Source: Haloplanus sp. CK5-1 (GTDB lineage Archaea; Halobacteriota; Halobacteria; Halobacteriales; Haloferacaceae). Taken from it: DNA of 64,000 nucleotides. Positions 26,501-34,173 of the stretch are shown here, one piece after another. The notes below the pieces were generated by a model. That model ran no database searches. It worked only from the letters and a program-made list of their open reading frames with translations, and was not told the origin of the DNA. Location of the stretch: assembly GCF_037201915.1 (NCBI RefSeq), contig NZ_CP147505.1, positions 1,612,001 through 1,676,000 of the forward strand. The letters are read 5' to 3'. The first letter of the stretch is position 1; every line of letters begins with the position of its first letter. The position numbers and the translations under genes are program-made.

Positions 26501-26815
26501 ATCGACCTCTCGGCCGACGAGTTCCCCGACCCCGACAGCGAGTCGGGGCGAGCCCTGCGCGAGGGCTTCGCCGACTTCTTCGACGTCCGCGCGTTCGACG
26601 ACCTTCGGTCGGCGATCCGGAGCGGCGAGGTCGACATCATCGTCTCGCGCAACCGCGAGGCGCTCGAAGTCGCCGTCGAGGAGGACGTGACCTACTTCTC
26701 GACGCACGCCTCCGCGAAGGCGACCCTCGAAGGCCTGCGTCACCACGACGACCCCATCGACGTGGAGGCCACCTCCGACCGGCCCCGTCGGACGCAGAAC
26801 TGGGGCGGGCAGTAG
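23582..26815 (+). CDS. carB: Carbamoyl-phosphate synthase large subunit
   Basis: A 1077-residue enzyme (about 1073 in E. coli) that makes carbamoyl phosphate from bicarbonate, ammonia delivered by CarA, and two ATP, for arginine and pyrimidine synthesis. Two homologous halves are clear: each begins with a preATP-grasp motif ([20 protein letters not shown] at about residue 20 and [20 protein letters not shown] at about 583), followed by ATP-grasp modules ([33 protein letters not shown]). The C-terminal about 140 residues are the MGS-like allosteric domain. No carA is adjacent in this window, so the small subunit is encoded elsewhere. Confidence 0.97.
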   Translation: [1077 protein letters not shown]

Positions 26816-26844
26816 CCGACGTCGCGGGCGGCCGTCTTTCCGTT

Positions 26845-27666
26845 TCAGTCGAGTTTGTCGAGCGCTTCGAAGAAGTCGGTGGCCGGCCCGGCGACACGCA
26901 TCGGCGAGTCGGCCAATCCGACCCGCACCTCGGCCGGCGGGTCGAGTTCGCGGAGGACGCGCCCGTCGCCGACGACGACCGCCCGGTCCGCGCCGTCGAC
27001 GTCGACGGCGACGTCGCTGTCGGTGCCGACGAGGAGCGGCGGCATGCCGTCGCGTGCGCACATCTCGTTGACGACGAGGCCGTCGACACGAGGGTGGACC
27101 AGCGGACCGGACTCGCTGAGGTTGTACGCCGTGCTCCCGGTCGGCGTAGCGACGAGGACGCCGTCGGCGCGACCCTCGGAGTAGCGCGCGCCGTCGACGC
27201 GAAGGGTAACGTCGACGCCGCCGCCAGGCCCGCGGATCGGCCCCTGGACGACCACCTCGTTGGTGGCTGGAGGTGCGGTCCAGCCGTCACCGTGGGCCGC
27301 GAGTCGTGGCGCTTCGCGGACGGTCAGGTCGCCGGCACGAAACGCCGCCACCTCGTCGAGAACGGCGTCGACCGCCTCCTCGGGGCCGACGGCGTTCAGG
27401 AAGCCGACCTCGCCGAGGTTGACGCCGAGGATGGGTGTGCCGTCGGCCCCGCGGGCGGCGTAGAGGAAGGTGCCGTCGCCGCCGATGCTGACAACGAGGT
27501 CGCAGGCGTCGAACGCGTCGATGGGCGTCCCGTCGACGCCGAGTGCCTCGGCGGTGGTGGCGTCGACCGCGATCGACGCGTCCGCCTCGTGGAGGCGGTC
27601 CCGGAGGTCGGCTGCGAGTGCCGCCGCCCGGTCGTTGTCACGCTGGGCGACGAGGCCGACGTACAT
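26845..27666 (-). CDS. nadK: NAD kinase
   Basis: A 273-residue ATP- or polyphosphate-dependent NAD kinase that makes NADP. GGDGT (residues 62-66) is the nucleotide motif; [15 protein letters not shown] and PTNE-type ATNEVVV match the conserved NAD site. Start ATG 27666 ([14 protein letters not shown]); the frame extends upstream, but this is the family's usual N-terminus. It is convergent with carB (29 bp apart) and divergent from the KaiC-like gene. Confidence 0.93.
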   Translation of the reverse strand: MYVGLVAQRDNDRAAALAADLRDRLHEADASIAVDATTAEALGVDGTPIDAFDACDLVVSIGGDGTFLYAARGADGTPILGVNLGEVGFLNAVGPEEAVDAVLDEVAAFRAGDLTVREAPRLAAHGDGWTAPPATNEVVVQGPIRGPGGGVDVTLRVDGARYSEGRADGVLVATPTGSTAYNLSESGPLVHPRVDGLVVNEMCARDGMPPLLVGTDSDVAVDVDGADRAVVVGDGRVLRELDPPAEVRVGLADSPMRVAGPATDFFEALDKLD

Positions 27667-27804
27667 ACCCCGGCCTCGCGCCGGGGGAAAAAAAGCGCAC
27701 CGGAGACAACATTGATGAGACCAGGGTCCGGAGTCCGATACCATGGTGCAGCGCGCGGGGGCGGCCGTCGACGACCGGCGCGAACGCTCGGGCCGTGAGA
27801 ACCG

Positions 27805-28968
27805 ATGAGCGACGACGAGGACTGGTTCGAGCGGGCGCTCGGGGAGAGCGATACCGACGCCGAGAGCGATACCGACGCCGAGAGCGATACCGACGCCGAG
27901 AGCGATACCGACGCCGAGAGCGATACCGACGCCGAGAGCGATACCGACGCCGAGAGCGATACCGACGCCGAGAGCGATACCGACGCCGAGAGCGATACCG
28001 ACGCCGAGGCGACGTTTCCGGAGTCCGAACCGTCGACACCCGACGAGAACGCCTTCGAGGATTTGGGGTCCGGCGTCGATGGCGAGCCCGACATCGATCC
28101 CGACGACGGTGACGGCGACTCGCCGTTCGACGAGGACTTCGCCAGCGCCTTCCAGAACGCGCCGGATCCCGAAGGCGGATCCGGCGGCGAGGCCGACGAG
28201 GGCGGGCCGCCGGGCGGGTTCGGCGACGAGGGTGGCGGAGGGTTCGACGCGGACGCGGAGTTCGAGTCGTCGATCGAACGGATCAAACTCGGGATCGAGG
28301 GATTGGACGAGATGGTCCTCGGCGGCGTGCCCAAGCGGTCGCTGATCTCGATCATCGGTTCCGCGGGGACGGGCAAGACGACGTTCGGACTGCAGTTTCT
28401 CAACCGGGCGCTGATCGACGGCAAGCGGAGCGTCTACATCACCTTAGAGGAGAGCACGGAGCGCATCTACGACACGGCCGAGGAGAAGGGTTGGCCGTTC
28501 GCCGAGTACGCCGAGGAGGGGCGGTTGGCGGTCGTCCACCTCGACCCCGTCGAGATGGCGAACAGCCTGACGAGCATCCGGAGCGACCTGCCGGAACTGA
28601 TCGAGGCGTTCGACGCCGACCGACTCGTCCTCGACTCGGTGTCGCTTCTGGAGATGATGTACGACCACCCCTCCGACCGGCGGAGCGAGGTGTACCGGTT
28701 CACCCGGTCGCTGAAGGAGGCCGGCGTGACGACGCTCGTCACCAGTGAGGCCAGCAGCGACAATCCGTACGGGTCGCGCTACGGGATCATCGAGTACCTC
28801 GCGGACGCGGTGTTCGTCCTGCAGTACGTGCGGCCCTCCGACTTCCAGGAGACGCGACTGGCTCTGGAGATACAGAAGATCCGCGACGCGAACCACTCCC
28901 GGGAGACCAAACCCTACGAGATCACCAACGAAGGGTTGAGTGTCTACAGGCAGGCGAACATCTTCTAG
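27805..28968 (+). CDS. KaiC/RAD55-like RecA-superfamily ATPase with N-terminal hexapeptide repeats
   Basis: A 387-residue protein. Residues 15-68 are nine perfect SDTDAE repeats, followed by a further acidic low-complexity linker to about residue 150. The C-terminal domain is a single KaiC-type ATPase: Walker [10 protein letters not shown] (about 185-193), a Walker B-like [13 protein letters not shown], and [20 protein letters not shown]. Haloarchaeal KaiC-like proteins often act in signal transduction rather than a clock. No kaiB or kaiA-like gene is near. Its TAG overlaps the TAG of the convergent nitroreductase gene in a shared CTAG. Confidence 0.87.
   Translation: MSDDEDWFERALGESDTDAESDTDAESDTDAESDTDAESDTDAESDTDAESDTDAESDTDAESDTDAEATFPESEPSTPDENAFEDLGSGVDGEPDIDPDDGDGDSPFDEDFASAFQNAPDPEGGSGGEADEGGPPGGFGDEGGGGFDADAEFESSIERIKLGIEGLDEMVLGGVPKRSLISIIGSAGTGKTTFGLQFLNRALIDGKRSVYITLEESTERIYDTAEEKGWPFAEYAEEGRLAVVHLDPVEMANSLTSIRSDLPELIEAFDADRLVLDSVSLLEMMYDHPSDRRSEVYRFTRSLKEAGVTTLVTSEASSDNPYGSRYGIIEYLADAVFVLQYVRPSDFQETRLALEIQKIRDANHSRETKPYEITNEGLSVYRQANIF
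27847..28008 (+). repeat. Nine perfect 18-bp tandem repeats inside the KaiC-like gene
   Basis: Unit AGCGATACCGACGCCGAG, 9 identical copies in 162 bp, in frame with the gene. Not a single base differs between units although synonymous change would be free, which points to recent expansion or homogenisation. Confidence 0.97.
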
Positions 28969-29627
28969 CCGTCGGCCGCCGGCGACCCGCGGGCGGCGGG
29001 GTCGAAGTCGTCGAAGTGGACGAACTCGTCGGTCTCCCGGCGGAACTTCCGGTCCCGTTCGACGTCGGGGGCGTCGTCGGCGGGGTAGCCGAGCGTGACG
29101 AGCAACACGGGTTCGTAGTCGTCGGGGACGCCGAACTCGTCGTGGAGGGCGTCGGCGTCGAACCCGCCCATCGGACAGGAGGCAACGCCGCGGTCCCAAG
29201 CGGCGTACATGAGCGCCATCGCGGCGAGCGAACAACTCTGGACCGTCCAGACGCGCCGCGTCTCGTCGTCCGCGTCGGCGAGGCTGGCGACGGTGTCGAG
29301 GCGCGCCTCGGCGGCGTCCTCGCTCGGGAGATACCCCTTCTCCAAGAGGTCCGCGGTGACGCGTTCGGCGTGGTCGCTGGGGTCGAGCGTCCCGAGGACG
29401 ACGACCGCGGCCGCGGCGTCGGTGACGTGTTCCTGCCCGTACGCGACCGACTGGAGGCGCGCCAGGTCGTCACCGCGGAGGACGAGGAACTCCCACGGCT
29501 GGAGGTTGAACGAGGAGGGAGTGTGTCGGACGTCCTCGAAGACGGCCGAGAGCGTGTCGTCGTCGATATCGGTGTCGGCGTACTGGTGGACCGATCTGCG
29601 GGTTCGAGTGAGGTCGGTGAACTCCAT
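28965..29627 (-). CDS. Nitroreductase-family FMN oxidoreductase
   Basis: A 220-residue flavin reductase fold protein. TRRSVHQYADTDIDDDTL at the N-terminus (the RRSxR FMN-binding motif), SSFNLQPWEFLVL (about 42-54) and the C-terminal LVTLGYPADDAP are standard for NfsB/FRP-like nitroreductases. Start ATG 29627 (MEFTDLTRTRRS) is preferred to one nine codons upstream. Substrate unknown; could be quinones, nitro compounds or flavins. It shares a CTAG stop with the KaiC-like gene. Confidence 0.88.
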   Translation of the reverse strand: MEFTDLTRTRRSVHQYADTDIDDDTLSAVFEDVRHTPSSFNLQPWEFLVLRGDDLARLQSVAYGQEHVTDAAAAVVVLGTLDPSDHAERVTADLLEKGYLPSEDAAEARLDTVASLADADDETRRVWTVQSCSLAAMALMYAAWDRGVASCPMGGFDADALHDEFGVPDDYEPVLLVTLGYPADDAPDVERDRKFRRETDEFVHFDDFDPAARGSPAADG

Positions 29628-29707
29628 CGGCCGTGGTAGAATCCCGGCAGTCAAGAACGGGACGGAGCCGGCCGAACTCGCCGACTGGGGGTCGGTGTCA
29701 CGCCGTG

Positions 29708-30124
29708 CTACCGAACGACGGTCACGGGGACCGGCGACCGGCGAGCGACGGCCTCGGCGACGCTACCCAGCAGGACCCGGGAGACGCCATCGCGGCCGTG
29801 GCTCCCGAGGACGACGTGGTCGTACGGTTCTTCGTCGGCGACGGCGACGACGACACGGCCGGGATTCCCAACCTCGATCCGGTCGTCGACCGCCCGATCG
29901 ACGCGTTCGCGCGCCGTCTCGAGCGTCGATCGGGCGGTCTCTCGGGCGCTCTCGTACCAAGCCTCCGAGTCACTGGGAAAGGTCCCGTGGCCGAGGCCAG
30001 CGGCCACCGGGTCGATGACGTACAGGAGGGTGACCGACGCAGTCGGCCACTCCTCGACGGCGAAGGAGAGCGCTGCCTCGGACTGGGGGGTCCCGTCGAA
30101 CGGAACGAGGACGTGCGATGGCAT
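29708..30124 (-). CDS. Universal stress protein (UspA family)
   Basis: A 138-residue alpha/beta protein. The ATP-binding signature GSHGRDGVSRVLLGS (G-x2-G-x9-G-S) is intact, followed by VAEAVARRSPVPVTVV; the N-terminal strand is HVLVPFDGTPQSEAAL. Start at ATG 30124 (MPSHVLVPFDG). Divergent from the cupin gene with about 100 bp between. Single Usp domain; role in stress response is inferred from the family. Confidence 0.92.
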   Translation of the reverse strand: MPSHVLVPFDGTPQSEAALSFAVEEWPTASVTLLYVIDPVAAGLGHGTFPSDSEAWYESARETARSTLETARERVDRAVDDRIEVGNPGRVVVAVADEEPYDHVVLGSHGRDGVSRVLLGSVAEAVARRSPVPVTVVR

Positions 30125-30222
30125 ACCACGGCGTACGCGGACCGGGTACAAAAACGGTCGTGGCCGGCGGCCCGAACCGGATCGGGGGGTCGCTTACCCG
30201 TACGGGGGGCGAACGGCGAACG

Positions 30223-30522
30223 ATGCCGGAACGAACCACGCTCTCGACGCTGTCGGAGACGCCACACGCGGAGGTCTTCGAGACGCGCCGTCCCCGGACC
30301 GTCCGCCTGCGACTCGACGCCGACGAACGGGTCCCCCGACACACCCACGAGGGGACGGACGTCGTCGTCCACCTCCTCGACGGGCAGGTCGAACTGACCC
30401 TCGACGACGAGGTGTACGACCTCGACGCGGGCGACCTCATCCGGTTCAGCGGCGACCGGGAGGTGTCGCCGTACGCGGTCGAAGCGAGCACCGCCGTCGT
30501 CGTCTTCGCGCCGGCGGAGTAG
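30223..30522 (+). CDS. Cupin-domain protein
   Basis: A 99-residue single cupin fold from ATG 30223 (MPERTTLSTLSE). Motif 1 is PRHTHEGTDVVVHLLDGQVE with metal-type histidines, and motif 2 is DLDAGDLIRFSGDREVSPYAVE, where the usual His near the end is replaced by Pro-Tyr, so metal binding may be incomplete. Function unknown: small cupins can be isomerases, dioxygenases or binding proteins. The preceding gene (uspA) is transcribed away from it. Confidence 0.8.
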   Translation: MPERTTLSTLSETPHAEVFETRRPRTVRLRLDADERVPRHTHEGTDVVVHLLDGQVELTLDDEVYDLDAGDLIRFSGDREVSPYAVEASTAVVVFAPAE

Positions 30523-30572
30523 GGGGAAGCCGAAACTATACAACTCGCGGGCGCGTACTCGGCGAGAGGTAG

Positions 30573-32033
30573 ATGATCGGCCCCTCACTCGGCACCGTCC
30601 GAGACGACGGACGGGCCCAGTCGGAGCTCATCGGGGTCGTGCTGGTCGTGGGACTGGTCGTCGTCGGTGTGAGCGCGGTCGGACTCGTGGTCGTCACGAG
30701 CCAGGAGGAGCGGGCGGCGGCACAGAAGGCCCCGGTCGACGTGGCCGGCGACGTGGGTGACGGCTGGGCGACGGCGACACACCGCGGCGGTCCGGGCGTC
30801 CCGCGTTCCGACCTCGCCCTCGTCCTCGAAAGCGGTGGATCCGAACGGCGGTACACGTTCGACGACCCGGCCGTGACCCTGACCGGCGACGGCGACGACG
30901 TCTTCGAGGGGGGCGAGTCGGTGAACGTCAGCCACAGCTACGAGGGCACCGTCCGGCTCCGGGTGATCGAGACGAGTGAGCCGACCCGCCTGCTGTACGA
31001 GGAGACGTTCGACCTCGGAGGCGACGGAGCAGTTGACGACGGACCGACGATCCAGCGCTTCGACGTGAACGACACGTCCTCGGACGGCAACGCGTCCTTC
31101 GACGTGACGTGGCGCGCCACGGACCCGACGGGCGACCTGACCGACGTCGACGTGGAACTCGTCGACCAAGGGACCGGAACGGTCGAGGACAGCGAGAGTT
31201 ACACGTACGGCGGGACGGGCGACACCGGAACCGAGACGTTCACGTTGCGCAACGTGAGCGGGGTCGGAAACGTGTACGTCCTGCGGATCACCGCCGAGGA
31301 CGCGGCGGGGAACGTCGCGTCGGACGTGCGCGTCAGGGCGGTCGGCGGCGGCGGTGGCGGAGGGAGTCCGCCGGTCGTCGAATCACTCGTCGTGACCGAC
31401 ACCACGACGGGCCAGGACGCCTCGTTCGACGCGACGTACAACGCGACCGACGTCGACGGCGACCTGACCGAGGTGCGGGTGGAACTGATCGAGGACGATT
31501 CGGGGACCGTGGTGGACAGCGTGATCGACGACGACTACAACGAGACGAACGCGACGGGCGAGCAGACGCGGAGTCTCAGCGCACCGGGCAAGAACAAGGG
31601 CACGACCTACCGCATCGAGGTCACGGCAGTCGACGCGAACGGCGGCACCGACACCGAGGACGTGACCATCAGCGCCGGCAGCGGCGAAGAGGGCTCGGGC
31701 GGGGCGTCGGGGCCGACGGTCACGGGGTTCGACGTGTCGGACGAGTCGTTCGGAAAGACGGCCTCCTACAACGTCTCGTGGGCGGTCGAAGACGCCGACG
31801 GGACCCTCGACTCGGTGACGGTGCGCCTCGTGGAGACGGGGAAGAACAATCCGGACGCGGAGGAGATATACGACGTGACCGGTCAGTCGTCCGCGAGCGA
31901 CACGGTCACCCTCGAACCGAACGGCAACCGCTACGGGACGGAGTACCGGATCGAACTCGTCGTCACGGACGCCGACGGCCTCACGGCCAGCGAGTCGTGG
32001 ACCGACACGGCTGACGGCACCGGCAGCAACTGA
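30573..32033 (+). CDS. Pilin-like surface protein with three Ig-like repeats
   Basis: A 486-residue protein. The N-terminus DDGRAQSELIGVVLVVGLVVVGVSAVGLVVV is a class III signal: charged head followed by a hydrophobic helix, suggesting PibD processing and pilus-like assembly. The exposed part contains three homologous beta-sandwich units of about 95 residues (about 158-250, 265-360, 385-480), each opening with a phrase like FDVNDTSSDGNASFDVTW or VTDTTTGQDASFDATY and ending with YRIEVTAVDANG-type strands. They are linked by Gly/Ser-rich spacers (GGGGGGGSPP). Many NVS/NAS/NET sequons suggest N-glycosylation. Adhesion or structural role inferred. Confidence 0.75.
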   Translation: MIGPSLGTVRDDGRAQSELIGVVLVVGLVVVGVSAVGLVVVTSQEERAAAQKAPVDVAGDVGDGWATATHRGGPGVPRSDLALVLESGGSERRYTFDDPAVTLTGDGDDVFEGGESVNVSHSYEGTVRLRVIETSEPTRLLYEETFDLGGDGAVDDGPTIQRFDVNDTSSDGNASFDVTWRATDPTGDLTDVDVELVDQGTGTVEDSESYTYGGTGDTGTETFTLRNVSGVGNVYVLRITAEDAAGNVASDVRVRAVGGGGGGGSPPVVESLVVTDTTTGQDASFDATYNATDVDGDLTEVRVELIEDDSGTVVDSVIDDDYNETNATGEQTRSLSAPGKNKGTTYRIEVTAVDANGGTDTEDVTISAGSGEEGSGGASGPTVTGFDVSDESFGKTASYNVSWAVEDADGTLDSVTVRLVETGKNNPDAEEIYDVTGQSSASDTVTLEPNGNRYGTEYRIELVVTDADGLTASESWTDTADGTGSN

Positions 32034-32090
32034 GCGTCCGTCGACAGAGGGACGCCCGGAGTCGGCTAGACTGCGTCACGTCGGGGGCCC

Positions 32091-32914
32091 CTACTGTGGC
32101 ACGTCGACGAAGTACGTCCCCCGTCGGCCGTCTTCGAAGACGAACTCGACGACGAAGAAGTCCCGATCGGACACCTGGCCGTTGGTAGCCTTGAACGTGA
32201 TGGTCGTCTCGGTCTCGTTGCCCGTCAGCGTGATCTCCGGGTCGAGCGTCTGGAACGGGCCGAGGACCTCGAGCGTCGCCGCGGTGTCGCCGGTCGCCGG
32301 ATCGATCACGTCGAACGGCCCGGGGATCTGGTTGCTCTGTGGATCGTTGTAGAACGTGAGTCGGGCACGGACGACGTCGACGTCCTCGTCGCCGGTGTTG
32401 TTGAACGTCGCGGTGACCTCCTGGTTGTTGGGGTTGGCGGTCGAACGCAGTTCGACGGCGTTCGGCCCCGTCGGGTTGATGTCCGGGCCGGCCGTCCCGC
32501 GTTCGCCACCCTCTGGGACCTCGTTCAGCCCGATCGGGGAGCAGGCGACCTCGATCTCGCCGGACGCGGCGAGCGTCAGGTTGCCGTCGGCGACGGTGAC
32601 GTCCTCGGGGGGTAGCTGGCCCTGTAGCAGGTCCTCCCACGTCGACTCGCTCAGGCCGGTGGGGTAGGTCACCTGGCCGCCGTCGACGGTCGTGCTGTCG
32701 ATCCGTCCGGGAACCGGTTCCACGCTCACGGTGTCGGAACTGGCCTCCGAGAACGTCGTGTTGATCGGGACGACGTTGTACGTGTCGCCGTCGCCCGGTT
32801 GTCCGCCGGAACGATCTGTGCCTGATTGATCGTCAGGAGGAGGACGAGGATGCCCAGAACGAGGACGAAGCCGACGACTTCGGAGACGCCCCGGTCGTCA
32901 CCCCTGAAGGACAT
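32091..32914 (-). pseudogene. Frameshifted pilin-like/secreted protein gene
   Basis: The 5' part (from ATG 32914) encodes MSFRGDDRGVSEVVGFVLVLGILVLLLTI, a class III signal and helix typical of haloarchaeal pilin-like secreted proteins, then runs into a stop after 62 codons in an Arg/Ser-rich frame. A second frame, open from the point of divergence (about 32800) to 32091, encodes a plausible mature domain (YNVVPINTTFSEASSDTV ... GTYFVDVPQ) rich in Thr/Asn and sequons. One extra base near 32805 would join ...QIVPADN to PGDGDTYNVVP. Either a real 1-base deletion or a sequencing error. Faces the other pilin-like gene convergently. Confidence 0.75.
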
Positions 32915-32974
32915 AGGGACACCAGCGCAGGGGTAGGGTTAAACGCTCCGGCGGCCGGCCCCGGTATACGCAGT

Positions 32975-32984
32975 CGTTATATGT
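32975..32984 (+). promoter_or_regulatory. TATA-like box of the ArsR-type regulator at 33006
   Basis: GTTATATGTA 22-31 bp before ATG 33006; strong archaeal promoter-like match. Confidence 0.55.
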
Positions 32985-33005
32985 ATCCGTCGCTTACCTC
33001 ACGTC

Positions 33006-33659
33006 ATGGACTCGGCGGTACTACTCGACCTCCTCGGCAACGAGAACCGCCGGCGAATCCTGCGGCTTCTGGCGCGAAAACCCTGTTATGTCACCGAGAT
33101 CAGCGAGTATCTCGGCGTCAGTCCGAAGGCGGTGATCGACCACTTGCGGAAACTGGAGGAAGCGGGTCTCGTCGAGAGTCACACCGACGACCAGCGACGG
33201 AAGTACTTCCACATCTCGCGCAACCTCCGGTTGGAGGTGAGCGTCTCGCCGTACGGGTTCGGGACCAAGAGCGCCTACCCCGCGAGTTCCAGCCTCGACA
33301 TGGACGGCAAGTGTCGGCACGTCTCGCTGGACGCACCGGGGAGCGCCGACGACGAGGTGGACGACCTCGCGGAGGCGTTCGACCAGTTACAGACCCTCGA
33401 AGACGAACTTTCTCTGGCCCAGCGGTGGGTGTACGGTCGGATCACGGAGGTACTGGATCGACTGACCGACCACCTCGGTGTCGACGCGGACAGCCGGTTC
33501 CACGCCGAGGTGCTGGCGGCCGTGGCGACGGGGGCACGAACCACGGAGAGCGTCGCGGAGGCGGTCGACGCGTCGCCGGACGCGGTCCGCGGGGCGCTGA
33601 ACACCCTCGCAGACCGCGGATTGGTCGGCCGGACGGACGGCGAGTGGCGACTACAGTAG
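33006..33659 (+). CDS. ArsR-family HTH transcription regulator
   Basis: A 217-residue regulator. The winged helix is residues about 1-75 (LLGNENRRRILRLLARKPCYVTEISEYLGVSPKAVIDHL), followed by a wing with DQRRKYFHISRNLRLEV. A second HTH-like helix set lies at the C-terminus (ATGARTTESVAEAVDASPDAVRGALNTLADRGLV). The middle is helical and may dimerise. No metal-binding cysteine motif, so unlikely to sense arsenic or zinc. Adjacent to pilin-like genes, but control of them is only a guess. Its TAG directly abuts the stop of the convergent neighbour. Confidence 0.86.
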   Translation: MDSAVLLDLLGNENRRRILRLLARKPCYVTEISEYLGVSPKAVIDHLRKLEEAGLVESHTDDQRRKYFHISRNLRLEVSVSPYGFGTKSAYPASSSLDMDGKCRHVSLDAPGSADDEVDDLAEAFDQLQTLEDELSLAQRWVYGRITEVLDRLTDHLGVDADSRFHAEVLAAVATGARTTESVAEAVDASPDAVRGALNTLADRGLVGRTDGEWRLQ

Positions 33660-34091
33660 TTACAGGTCCCGGGTCAGGCCGACCCGGAGGTCACGCCCCA
33701 GATAGTGCCCGAGGAGCGCCGCGACCAGACCGGCGGTCGTCCCGACGCCGGCGATCCGAACGCCGTACTCCGCGACGACGGGAAACAGCGGCGTGACGAG
33801 CGCGGACAGCACGAACCCGAGGCCGGCGACGAGCGCACCGGCGAGGCCGGCCTCGACGTAGCGCCGCGTCGGCCAGACGAGTCCGAGGGCGAACCCGGCG
33901 ACGGCGATGCCGAGGAAGCGACCGACGACGCCGACGACGGGGACGCTCCCGCCGACCACGAGGCCGACGGTCGAGAGAACGAGTGCGAGGAGGAACGGTC
34001 GGAGGGCGAAGAGTCCCCGGACGCGCCCGCGGAGCCCGAACCGGGAGCGATCCCCGGTCGATCCGTCGGCCGCTGATTCGCGTCGGCTCAT
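33660..34091 (-). CDS. Membrane protein, unknown
   Basis: A 143-residue protein from ATG 34091 (MSRRESAADGSTGDRSRFGL). Four hydrophobic helices follow a charged N-terminal tail (about 32-50, 53-72, 79-100, 108-128). Gly/Val-rich loops; no family recognised. It ends exactly where the ArsR-type regulator ends on the other strand (TAG|TTA). Confidence 0.65.
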   Translation of the reverse strand: MSRRESAADGSTGDRSRFGLRGRVRGLFALRPFLLALVLSTVGLVVGGSVPVVGVVGRFLGIAVAGFALGLVWPTRRYVEAGLAGALVAGLGFVLSALVTPLFPVVAEYGVRIAGVGTTAGLVAALLGHYLGRDLRVGLTRDL

Positions 34092-34173
34092 ACCCCGACT
34101 GCGGGAGCGACGGTGAAGTGGCTTGCGCCGGGCAACGAGTGGATTCAAGTCCACCCGGCGGGTATCCCGTCGC

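Noticed and set aside
27847-28008. CRISPR array
   Set aside because: The repeats are contiguous 18-bp units without spacers and lie in frame inside a gene.
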